Source: Rhypophila decipiens
Lineage: Eukaryota > Ascomycota > Sordariomycetes > Sordariales > Naviculisporaceae
NCBI GenBank assembly: GCA_033297075.1
Contig: MU858094.1
Coordinates: 154,088 to 218,087 of the forward strand
Length of the DNA: 64,000 nt
Direction of reading: 5' to 3'
Each line of letters starts with the position of its first letter. The stretch's first letter is position 1. The position numbers and the translations under genes are program-made. Of this stretch, positions 56,193-64,000 are shown piece by piece. The notes under the pieces were generated by a model, which saw only the letters and a list, made by a program, of their open reading frames with translations, had not been told where the DNA came from and did no database searches.

Positions 56193-57027
56193 TTGTGAGT
56201 CGAACCGCTGGTTCTCAAGTTAACAGTCAGATGAATGCAACTCGCGTACGTACCATCATTATGATGACTGACCAAGCAACTGAAAGCGAGTAAACATCCA
56301 AACACGCAGTCTGCCCAGCGACGATGGCCATTTCCTTCCTTCTTCCTCGTGCCTGGGTACCCCCCCCGCTCTCCAAAAGTAATTACGATAGGGTCTTTTC
56401 ACAACGCAGGCTTATGTGGCGCATTTTCGGGCGTGTCTGGACGCGAGAGAGGGTTTCGTTCGTGGCCCAGAACAAGCTGCACACCACTCTGGATGTAAGT
56501 GGCTGCATATATTGGAAACCCATCGACAAAAAGGGAATGAAAAGGGCGGGGGTAGCCAACAGGTTCGAAAGATGGTGTGTGCAAATGAAGCAGCAACGCG
56601 TGTTGATCATTCAATATATGCCTTTAAAAGAATTACCACACGCCTAAGAATTAAGTTCCTAGGCCCTACAGTCTGCTCTTTAATGCGTATTTTTGGTCCT
56701 TTGAAGACATTTACGAGATTCATTATATGCGTATGAAAATATTGTTGAAGGCGTGTGTAAATCATTTCACACCCCCTGCAGCTTTCAGGGCGGGCATGGA
56801 GTGAGTCGTGACGCTGAGGGTTGCTGATCTTGCCTTGTTCAGCTTGTAATCCTGAGCGAAGGCATTGCTGGCTGCTTCTTTAGATAGCTCTGTATCCTCC
56901 AAGCTTCCAACATTCTTTTCCTTTAGTCTTTCCCCCAGCTTGAGATTCAGCGCAGTCGATGAATATTGTGAGGTGTAGTGGATGTGGCTCTTCACGCCTT
57001 GCACGTCTATCATCATCTAACACAATC
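56193..57027. other. Intergenic with family C element
   Basis: Divergent promoter region of the large membrane protein and the GPI-type gene. Contains the TIR element at 56625-56767. The ORFs here lack domains. Confidence 0.4.
56625..56767. repeat. Family C small TIR element (about 143 bp)
   Basis: Left end aaaagaattaccacacgcct and the complement of the right end aaatgatttacacacgcct are imperfect inverted repeats. The AT-rich core shares cgtatttttgg with the segment at 52516-52557. No coding capacity. Confidence 0.5.
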
Positions 57028-57903
57028 ATGATGAAATATACCACATTTAACAAAGTGGCCGCGTCCATGGTTGGCATACCTGTCGCTCTATTTAGTCTTC
57101 TCGTCCTCCACACAGCGGCGCGACAAACAGCAGACGCAAACCTCTCCGCTTGTTTGACGATAGGCGCAATCGTAACCGTGTGCCAGAGCTACCACCCAAA
57201 CCTCTTAACCATCACCGCTTTTCAATCTGCCGCATCTTGCGCCTGTTACTCGTCCGGCATATGGGCGCCGAGCATCTTTGACGCGAACTTAGCAGCTTGT
57301 GCCAACTACTACAGCACCGCCAACACCTCCAATCTCGCAGCCATCTCAAACTTCTACCATACTACGGCCCCGTGTGAGCTCGCCGGAAACGTTCTCAACG
57401 CCAGTGCGACCGCAACCGCAACAACCGTCGACCAGCCCACAGGCGCGGGTCCTTCGGCATGCTCATACCTCTCCAGCGTCATCTTTTCATGCTCGAGCGT
57501 GTCGCCCGACTTTGCCACGCAGACAAACCCGCACATCTTCGCGTCATGCTTGTGCTACGGTCCCGCGGGGATCGACGGAGTCCTCACTGGCTGGAAGCCC
57601 ATGGCCTTTGATAATGCGCTAGCTACATGCAACTCCTACCTCTCGTCAGTGAATCCCGGGGCGTGGGCCTCGTATACCACGCAGAGCAATGCTTTTCTGA
57701 GGACGCCGTGCGCAAGCGCAGGCGACGTGAAGAATTCGGGCTCTTCGTCGACTGTGCCGCGGACTTCAGTTGGAGCGTCAACGGCGACGGCAACGTCAAC
57801 GACAACATCGAGCGCGGCGATGAGGAGCAGGCTTGAAGTTGGAAGTGCAGGCGGGTGGCTTTTAGGGAGCGGTCTGGCCTTGTTAATGATGAATGGAGTG
57901 TAG
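57028..57903 (+). CDS. Secreted Cys-containing protein with GPI-type tail
   Basis: Single exon, 291 residues from the ATG at 57028. An upstream ATG at 56959 would add 23 residues before the signal peptide; an ATG at 57067 gives the cleanest one (MVGIPVALFSLLVLHTAA). Two similar modules follow, each with a spaced Cys set: ACLTIGAIVTVCQSYHPNLL / SCACYSSGIWAPSIFD / CANYYSTA, and ACSYLSSVIFSCSSVSPDF / SCLCYGPAGIDG / CNSYLSS. They look like an internal duplication. A Ser/Thr-rich stalk leads to a C-terminal hydrophobic tail (GGWLLGSGLALLMMNGV) typical of GPI anchoring. No enzyme signature. Plan and Cys motifs resemble the gene at 2587. Confidence 0.8.
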   Translation: MMKYTTFNKVAASMVGIPVALFSLLVLHTAARQTADANLSACLTIGAIVTVCQSYHPNLLTITAFQSAASCACYSSGIWAPSIFDANLAACANYYSTANTSNLAAISNFYHTTAPCELAGNVLNASATATATTVDQPTGAGPSACSYLSSVIFSCSSVSPDFATQTNPHIFASCLCYGPAGIDGVLTGWKPMAFDNALATCNSYLSSVNPGAWASYTTQSNAFLRTPCASAGDVKNSGSSSTVPRTSVGASTATATSTTTSSAAMRSRLEVGSAGGWLLGSGLALLMMNGV

Positions 57904-59044
57904 CAGGATCCGTATCATCATGACATGCAATGATATTGAGAATGGCCTCATATCAATGAATATTTGTATCGCGCTGGTTGCCGCAATATACTCTCTCTAC
58001 CAGAAAGTCCCTCGGTGACTAGTGTATACTGTATAAAGAATACGCTACACCATTGACCGTTCTGGGCCGCCAAGTGAAGAGGCTTGACTTGCCCAAATTA
58101 ACGGATAGTGTCGATATAATCAGGGTCGAGACTGATCCTATCCCGTCAGTCCCGAGAACAATTCCATCTTACCAGGTGATGCATTCCAACTCACCAGGCT
58201 TGAGATTTACTCCATCTCACCAAGTTCAAAACTCATCCCACACCAGCTCAGGTCCAGACTGATCCCAGCTTGCCCTACCTGGCACTCCTTGGGACGCCTT
58301 AGGGTACTTCTCAGTTCGCATTGTCCCATGTTCCTAAAATCTGAAGGATATAGCTCAAAAGAAGAGAAAGTCAACTCTTCAAAGACTCGCTCCCGACTCT
58401 GACGTCAATTTTGCTGACCCTGGTTGACCTGACCGACTTACAAAAGGCACAACGGTCCTCGAAACACCTAATTTTATTCGCGAGCCGATGCAAGCAATCG
58501 CTTTCGGAAACTTATATCTGACTTTGACCACTTTAACGGCGCTCAAGTCCAATTCCCATCGTTCAAGGCTGGATTCCCCAAACTCAAATACCATCTGCAT
58601 CTTTCCTCCTGGCAATTCGGTGGTCTCTGCCGTCACGGTAAGTCGATGTTGGTCGATAATCACTTCGCAATACAGGGGACGGCATCATACTTACCTACTT
58701 ACATGATCTAGGCTTAAGTTCCAAAGAGAGGAGTCGTTGCAAGGAACCAACATGAAGGCAGTGGGCAAATCCAACCATCCCGTGGAAACGCCGAAACTCA
58801 AAACTGTGGAAGTCGAATCGAATCCGGGAAGTTAAAATTTGCTCCACAGAAGATCTGAATCACTAAACCTTGACGGGCACAGAAAAAGAAAAGATAATAA
58901 ATCCGACTTTTCCAGTTGGATGCCCGTCGACAACTACCGGCTCTGCATTACCACATTTCTATAAGTTACATCACACATATCGGCCGTCATTCCACATCCT
59001 CGACACCAATCCAGCTTCACCAGAGTTTCTTCTCAAGGCCTTTT
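57904..59044. other. Intergenic (1.1 kb)
   Basis: No ATG-started ORF with a domain. The minus frame 58379-58663 begins at GTG. Repeated caccag/caggt-type motifs near 58160-58260 are too diverged to call an array. Confidence 0.4.
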
Positions 59045-60652
59045 ATGATGCCAGCAGCTGGGCCAACACCGGCACCGGCGTATCGGGGATGTGACTGGAA
59101 CACAATGGTCAGCAGGTGTTTACGATGGCTGAAAGAGTGGTGGGCGGGCTCTTGCCGCTCTTCACCCATGCCTTGCATAGACGAATCAGAACTGCCATGG
59201 GTATTGGGTCGACGCGCAAACTACGCAAACTGTCCGTTCTACAGGCTACCAGAAGAGATCGTCTTGCGTATTATGTGCAATCTAGACCATGTTTCCAAAG
59301 CCATGGCTATACGAACTTACGGACGACTGTTGAGAATCGCCTTCGATCCAAGTCTCTTGCCCCCAAACACGAAGGACCAGGGCTTTCTCCGTAACTGGTG
59401 TTTGTCCGAGATTTCTGCCTGGCCGCCGTTTGAGCAGAAGGAATGGAGGGTACCCTACCAGGAACGACTCGCATTGCGCGCTCGATGGGAACAGATGGAC
59501 CGTCTCCTGGATCGTGACCGGTTTTGTGCCCCCTGTCGCCGTTTTAGAGACGACGGCCGGTACAAAAATGCGTTGCAAGCCCTGCAGGAGACGCTTTGGT
59601 GCTCAAATTGCGAGAGAGCCCACAAACGCGCTTTCTTCTCCGCCCACGAGAGGACCAAGGCGACCGCTCAGGATGATCCACGGATATGTGTCTTGACCGA
59701 AGGCATGGCGCGGCTCTGCCCTCATCTGTCAATCAAGTTGGACACCACCGGGACGACTTTATATCCGGAAATAGAAGAAAGCAACCGTCGATGGATAGAG
59801 GCGGAGTCACGGTTTTCTAGGGGAGAGACTCATACTTGTCAACACCCCGACCACGATCGGGTCCCTTCGCCACAGCTTCGGATGGACCCACCCTTGCGCC
59901 TGGAGAACTTGGAGCCAGGGAGCAGACACTCACCGAAGTTCACCACCACGACATTTATTGCCAATGTTAACGGCGGGCCACATGAAACCCGGGAATGGTT
60001 GCAGGAACGACTGGCAGAGAAGGCGGACGCCCTGGACAAGATGACATGTCCACATGTCACCGCTCGCGACGGGCAGCTAATGTTACCGTTTGCCCCTGGT
60101 CACTGCGCCTGCTTCGCCTCCCATGGGTGGCCTGCGCACACTACTTCTACGCTCTACAAGTGGAACACCGGTCTTTGCTGCCGCTGCGAGACCGCACGAT
60201 CAGCATCAGGCTCGAGGGAAGGTCACAGGTTTATGGCTAGCGAAGACGAACCGGGATCTCTCAATATACACAAATACAAGTGCCAGACTTGCAATTGCAC
60301 CTATACGTGGCGACGCCTTGGTTCGCGGTTATATCTCCAGGTAGACGGTTACGCTCAACGCTTTGGCCCATCTTCTTTATATGATTGGGGGGACCAAACA
60401 AGATACCACTGACTGTCTAACATTCACCCGGATTCTTTTGGCATCCAACAGGACGAGGAACTCCGCCACGTGGCGTGGTGTGACGATATCAACTGCATGA
60501 CACGGTGGAGATGGGACAGGCTGTTGAGGCTGTTGTGGGATGCCTGGCATGTCGGATCAACTGAATATGAAGGACTACCTTTCTATGCATTGACGAGACG
60601 GGATCTTGTTTTGGCATACTATAGGACGAGCCATGGTCGGCGAAACGTGTGA
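59045..60652 (+). CDS. F-box-like Cys-rich protein with an internal in-frame TGA
   Basis: The frame upstream begins at TTG; the first ATG is 59045 (MMPAAGPTPAP). An F-box-like segment (CPFYRLPEEIVLRIMCNL) lies near residues 78-95, followed by Cys pairs typical of this fungal group: CAPCRRF, CSNCERAHKRAFFS, TCQHPDH, CCRCETA, CQTCNCTYTW. The frame meets TGA at 60410-60412 after 455 residues. The same frame then stays open for 79 codons (DEELRHVAWCDDIN, RWRWDRLLRLLW) to TGA at 60650-60652, and this part looks coding. Three readings: a 111-bp phase 0 intron 60341-60451 (weak GTAGAC donor, good tctaac branch point) removes the stop and gives 498 residues; read-through of TGA-C; or a nonsense allele. 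I cannot separate them by eye. Confidence 0.7.
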
Positions 60653-61087
60653 CGCCAAAAATGAATCCGTAAGTATGTATCCTCACAAAACGCCATCAGC
60701 ACCTGAGGTTACGATGTATACCTCAACTACCTTGAGCTTGGTGTGATCAAAGTTCTACCAGTTTATTAACATGGGATCCAGCATCATCTTGGCATCTACT
60801 AACCAACTACAAAGCGGAAAAAAGGTGGTAAATATGTTGTTATTTGTGCGGTAGAGCCCGTCAACAGCCATTTTGGTCGTCAACCTAGGTGAACAATATC
60901 GCTGCTAGACTGGCGAACCTATTATGGACACGAGCTGCTGGTTTGTGGACTTGTCGTCCAGCCGATTGTCTCTTTCAGATACGAGGGATAGGGCTGAGTG
61001 TATTCGTCAAATCAACCAACATGTATTCTTTGTCTTGGGTATACGAAGACTGGCGCCTGTATATGAGAGTCGTGGTGTTTTTTTATG
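60653..61087. other. Intergenic with a family A fragment
   Basis: At 61049-61077 the sequence gcgcctgtatatgagagtcg matches the inner part of the family A right end, broken off just before the element at 61088. Nothing else seen. Confidence 0.5.
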
Positions 61088-61611
61088 AGCATTCCTACAC
61101 GCACATCCCCCTTTTACTGCTCTCACATCCCCCCTCCAGGGTTAGGGTTTGAGCAACTGCTTGGCAGTTGTACGACAAGGGGGTGTTTTAACGCGTAAAA
61201 ACACCAACTTTAATGATCCCTACCACACCACACAACGCACGTACACCCCCCGTATGCCGCCGAGGCTCGCCGTCGCCAACGAAGCGAAATCTCGTGATGT
61301 TTTTCGTGGTGTTGAGGCATTGAGTACGTATTTGACGACGGCGATTACTATAGCGATAACTTCTTCGTGTTTGACGACGGCGATTACTGTGGCGATGAGA
61401 TGACTTCTTCGTGTTTGACGACGGCGATTACGTGGCGATGACTTCGTTGGTTACAGCAACTGTTATTAGTTCTTATGGGCAATGGTGGTTACCATGAATT
61501 GGGCTGTTTTACGGCGAAATGCGGGCTCTTTAATTGCCAGCTGCAATGTGGATCAATATGTGGGGAGGGATGTGAGAGCAGTAAAGGGGGGATGTGCGAG
61601 TAGGAATGCTC
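61088..61611. mobile_element. Non-autonomous TIR element with 8-bp target duplication (hAT-like)
   Basis: Left end 61088-61136 and right end 61563-61611 are inverted repeats of about 49 bp (gagcattcctacacgcacat outermost), differing at a few sites. ttttttat flanks both sides directly, an 8-bp target duplication as made by hAT transposases. The 524-bp element has no ORF of substance. It carries three direct repeats of tttgacgacggcgattac (about 61331-61430), short palindromes near 61150-61205 and a telomere-like gggttaggg at about 61139. Confidence 0.8.
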
Positions 61612-62190
61612 TTTTTTATCGGGTTCCCTTATTTTAGAGCACCATACCTAGATGTATAGTGAGCATCAAGGCATCGATGCAAAGTTGAATAGGGGGTTGA
61701 AATCCGAGCTGTATTAAGTACGGAACAAAAGAAGAACTATTTAATCCATCAAGATAACCAATATTATATAAAAGAAAAAGCAGGCTCTTGCCATCAAAGA
61801 GAGAGGAAAAGTTGCAAAAGATAATAGTTCCCTTCCGCTTAACAAACATGGTTTGCAACATGAAAACCGGACCCATTCATTATACTCTGTGAGAGAGGGA
61901 CATAAAAAAGAAAAAGAAGGAACCAGATGCAACCAGTATATCTACAAGATAATAAAGGGACCACCCGGGGATTGAACCATTCCAGTGTGGACCTGGTTTG
62001 GCTTGAAGTTGTTCTCGGTGGCTGCACCTGCCTGGCAGCCTGGACGGGAAGGCGACGTGGAAATGAGCAACAGAGGCTATTCATGGAACAAATGATGTGA
62101 TTTTAACGTCCATTATGTACTTTGAGAATAGTATGAGACCAAGATATGCGTGAGAGAGGAGCTCAAACCCCCCTTATGGGTTATATAGTG
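61612..62190. other. Intergenic, 3' side of the F-box-like gene
   Basis: Starts with the right copy of the 8-bp duplication. The short ORFs lack domains. No other repeat recognised. Confidence 0.4.
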
Positions 62191-63702
62191 TTACGACGCC
62201 TGTGCTGTCGCTGAAGAACTGTCGGTATCGTCTGGAGGACTGTCGCTAATAACGTCCACCGAGAGCATCACCAACAACTCGACGCCAAGATGGGCAAACC
62301 TGGTCTGTAGAGCTCTGGCCATCTCTCTTCTTGCTTTCAAGCTCACGTGCTTATCTTCGTCGACCATAATACCATAAACCGATGACATCCAATGTTGGGC
62401 ACTATCTGCAGGTCCTATACGTATCTCTCTGAGACACAGAAACCTTCCTTCAAACTCGATGGCAGAGGCTAGTGCTTTCAGGGCACGTAGAACCACTGGT
62501 TCCAGACGATAAGTGCAAAAATACAGCTTTTTGATACTGTCCTGAGGCATGAAGTTGATCAGCTCCGAGGGTTGGGGGAGTCCGAAATGTCGAATGATGA
62601 GTGGGTGGTAGTTGTAGATGTGCAGGATCTCGAGGTTGGTAAATTCCTTCATGGAAAGGCCGTCGTCTGGGTGCTTGGGGTTTCTGACGCGATTCGGAGT
62701 CCACCTTGCCGCGAGATCCACGCTCATCTTCCGCAATGATTTTGCGTGGTGCCTCCGCAGTACACCAATCACCTCCCACGCAGGGAACGTATAGGCCCCG
62801 TGCAAATTGTCCATGAAGAACTCGAAGTTCTCCAGCCTGGAGTGTGAGGCAATAATCTCCTCGAACCGATCTCTAGGCGTGGAAGAGCTGGAGAGGTACA
62901 GGTTCTTGACGTGTGCGATGCCGGGACAGGGCAGGTCGGGTGAATAAGCGCAGAGACTAGAAACAAAGGTGTGCAGCAGTGGCGCGATGCGCATGATGGG
63001 CTGCACATCTGTGACCTTAAATCCCCAAGGACTACCGGTATAGCTGGGAGGGGGAGGTGTTATAGACAACACCGTAAGTGCTGGGAGACAAGGGGGTGGC
63101 CGAGAGGCGTCTGCGGGAGTTTCTAAGCGCTGGAACCACCATGTGTTTTGCACCTCAATTTTAATCTTCCTCAGGTTGCGCGGAAGGAGAAGGAGGAGCT
63201 CGACGAAGAGCTCCTGTGCGTCGATCTTCGGCTCGAAGGTCAACGGCTCATAGCTGTGCCAATTTGATGCGAGGGCCAAGTTGCAGCGCAGTGCCCCCTC
63301 GTATACCAGTCTCTCGGTCTCGGTCCAGTCAATCCTTGACAAGTCTTCTACTCCTGTTATCTCGATCCCTCTGACTTGGTCAGCAATGTCTGGTCTCTCA
63401 ATTAGGGCCCTCAGTAGAAGAACCAGAGGCGCATGAGTTCTCCGAACTGTTCCATCTTCCTCGTTATAAGGATCGTGATATTCATCTAAACGAATGCTCA
63501 TATAGCGGTAGAGATACGGCATTCCCACATCGCGTAAGAGCCGCGAAGTCGAGCATAAAGCAATCAGGCTCCAGGAATCAGATAAGGCGAAGCAATCTGG
63601 TTCGTCCTGGTGGCACTGCTGGGTGAATATGCGGTGGGAGCAGAAACACGAGCAGATCTCGTTTAGGAGCTCTATAGGAAGCCCCTGGAGATTGGATGCC
63701 AT
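62191..63702 (-). CDS. F-box-like protein with leucine-rich C-terminal region
   Basis: Uninterrupted ORF of 503 residues, ATG at 63700-63702. The N-terminus reads LQGLPIELLNEICSCFCSHR and, after a loop, WSLIALCSTSRLLRDVGMPY followed by LYRYMSIRL, the classic fungal F-box layout (about residues 4-75). The remainder has irregular Leu-rich strands and helices (LRKIKIEV, HVKNLYLSSSS, LENFEFFMD, LEILHIYNYHPL, IKKLYFCTYRL), consistent with a diverged LRR solenoid that would bind substrate. The C-terminus is Ser/Asp-rich. By family analogy it is an SCF adaptor with unknown target. It is the third F-box-type gene in the last 21 kb. Confidence 0.85.
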   Translation of the reverse strand: MASNLQGLPIELLNEICSCFCSHRIFTQQCHQDEPDCFALSDSWSLIALCSTSRLLRDVGMPYLYRYMSIRLDEYHDPYNEEDGTVRRTHAPLVLLLRALIERPDIADQVRGIEITGVEDLSRIDWTETERLVYEGALRCNLALASNWHSYEPLTFEPKIDAQELFVELLLLLPRNLRKIKIEVQNTWWFQRLETPADASRPPPCLPALTVLSITPPPPSYTGSPWGFKVTDVQPIMRIAPLLHTFVSSLCAYSPDLPCPGIAHVKNLYLSSSSTPRDRFEEIIASHSRLENFEFFMDNLHGAYTFPAWEVIGVLRRHHAKSLRKMSVDLAARWTPNRVRNPKHPDDGLSMKEFTNLEILHIYNYHPLIIRHFGLPQPSELINFMPQDSIKKLYFCTYRLEPVVLRALKALASAIEFEGRFLCLREIRIGPADSAQHWMSSVYGIMVDEDKHVSLKARREMARALQTRFAHLGVELLVMLSVDVISDSPPDDTDSSSATAQAS

Positions 63703-64000
63703 CTTTGCCTTCTAATGGACGTATCCGGGTCGAGTATAACTAGTTTGTTCATATTACTAGAAGTTGAATTAGAATTACCGTAGAATCACGTGAATTGTCT
63801 TATCGATATTACTAGCCAAGGCGGTAAGTAGGGTATTTTTTACTAGAGCTTCTATAATAGTAGATCCTATACTAACTAGTAGGTATATCTAGAAATTATT
63901 AGAGCTATGTTACAACCTGACACCTGGGTAGGTACAGACTGCAAGGCAGGACGCCTAACGGGGGTTGACAGTTGGAAAGGAGGTTGTACGCGGTAAGTAC
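63703..64000. other. AT-rich window end, possible transposon edge
   Basis: About 63740-63910 is AT-rich with many tactag/ctagta words. At 63911 tgttacaacctgacacctgg begins a sequence of different composition that resembles the start of a long terminal repeat; the window ends before this can be tested. Confidence 0.25.

Noticed and set aside
58379..58663. 94-codon minus-strand frame
   Set aside because: Opens at GTG, not ATG, and has no recognisable family.
61139..61150. Telomere-like gggttaggg inside the element at 61088
   Set aside because: A single partial unit within a TIR element; no array, so not an internal telomere.
1..64000. Secondary-metabolite cluster or CRISPR array
   Set aside because: No PKS, NRPS or terpene synthase seen, and no evenly spaced direct repeats with unique spacers; one P450, a regulator and a transporter are not enough.

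Overview
The window is nuclear DNA from a filamentous ascomycete (Pezizomycotina). Genes carry short GT-AG introns of about 50-110 bp with GTAAGT/GTGAGT-type donors and CTAAC/CTGAC branch points. The content is typical of that group: a HET-domain protein, a Zn(II)2Cys6 regulator, a 2EXR protein, F-box and ankyrin proteins, GPI-anchored secreted proteins and a cAMP-receptor-like GPCR, next to housekeeping genes (HOS3, QTRT1, MRP51, RPS17, RTR1, a CYP61/ERG5-type P450). I could not fix the genus. Coordinates of spliced genes give the outer limits; exons are listed in the evidence.

Layout. 1-5.4 kb: the 5' part of a HOS3 deacetylase (cut by the window edge), a GPI-anchored secreted protein and a 2EXR protein. 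6.8-13.0 kb: a compact housekeeping block of queuine tRNA-ribosyltransferase, mitoribosomal Mrp51, ribosomal eS17 and the RNA polymerase II CTD phosphatase Rtr1. 13.5-21.9 kb: an accessory stretch with TIR-bounded repeats, a four-helix MARVEL-like protein, a HET protein and a basic ORFan. 21.9-26.1 kb: a CYP61/ERG5-type P450 divergently paired with a Zn(II)2Cys6 regulator. 26.6-41 kb: three minus-strand membrane-protein genes (GPCR, Dal5-type transporter, single-pass Ser/Pro-rich protein) separated by two unusually long gaps of about 4 kb. 43.3-51.8 kb: an F-box/ankyrin giant, a small membrane protein, tRNA-Gly(GCC), a zinc alcohol dehydrogenase and small Cys-rich proteins. 53-64 kb: a disordered repeat protein, a large fungal membrane protein, a second GPI-type protein, an F-box gene with an internal in-frame TGA, a non-autonomous element with an 8-bp target duplication, and a final F-box-like protein.

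The clearest structure beyond single genes is a set of small non-autonomous elements. Family A has TIRs around a 22-bp minisatellite (three copies plus fragments). There is a 180-bp hairpin element upstream of the HET gene, and a 524-bp element at 61.1 kb inserted beside a family A fragment. I found no evidence for one new multi-gene pathway. The most interesting leads are these elements, the TGA-interrupted F-box gene, the P450/regulator pair, and several spliced or very small genes that plain ORF finding misses.
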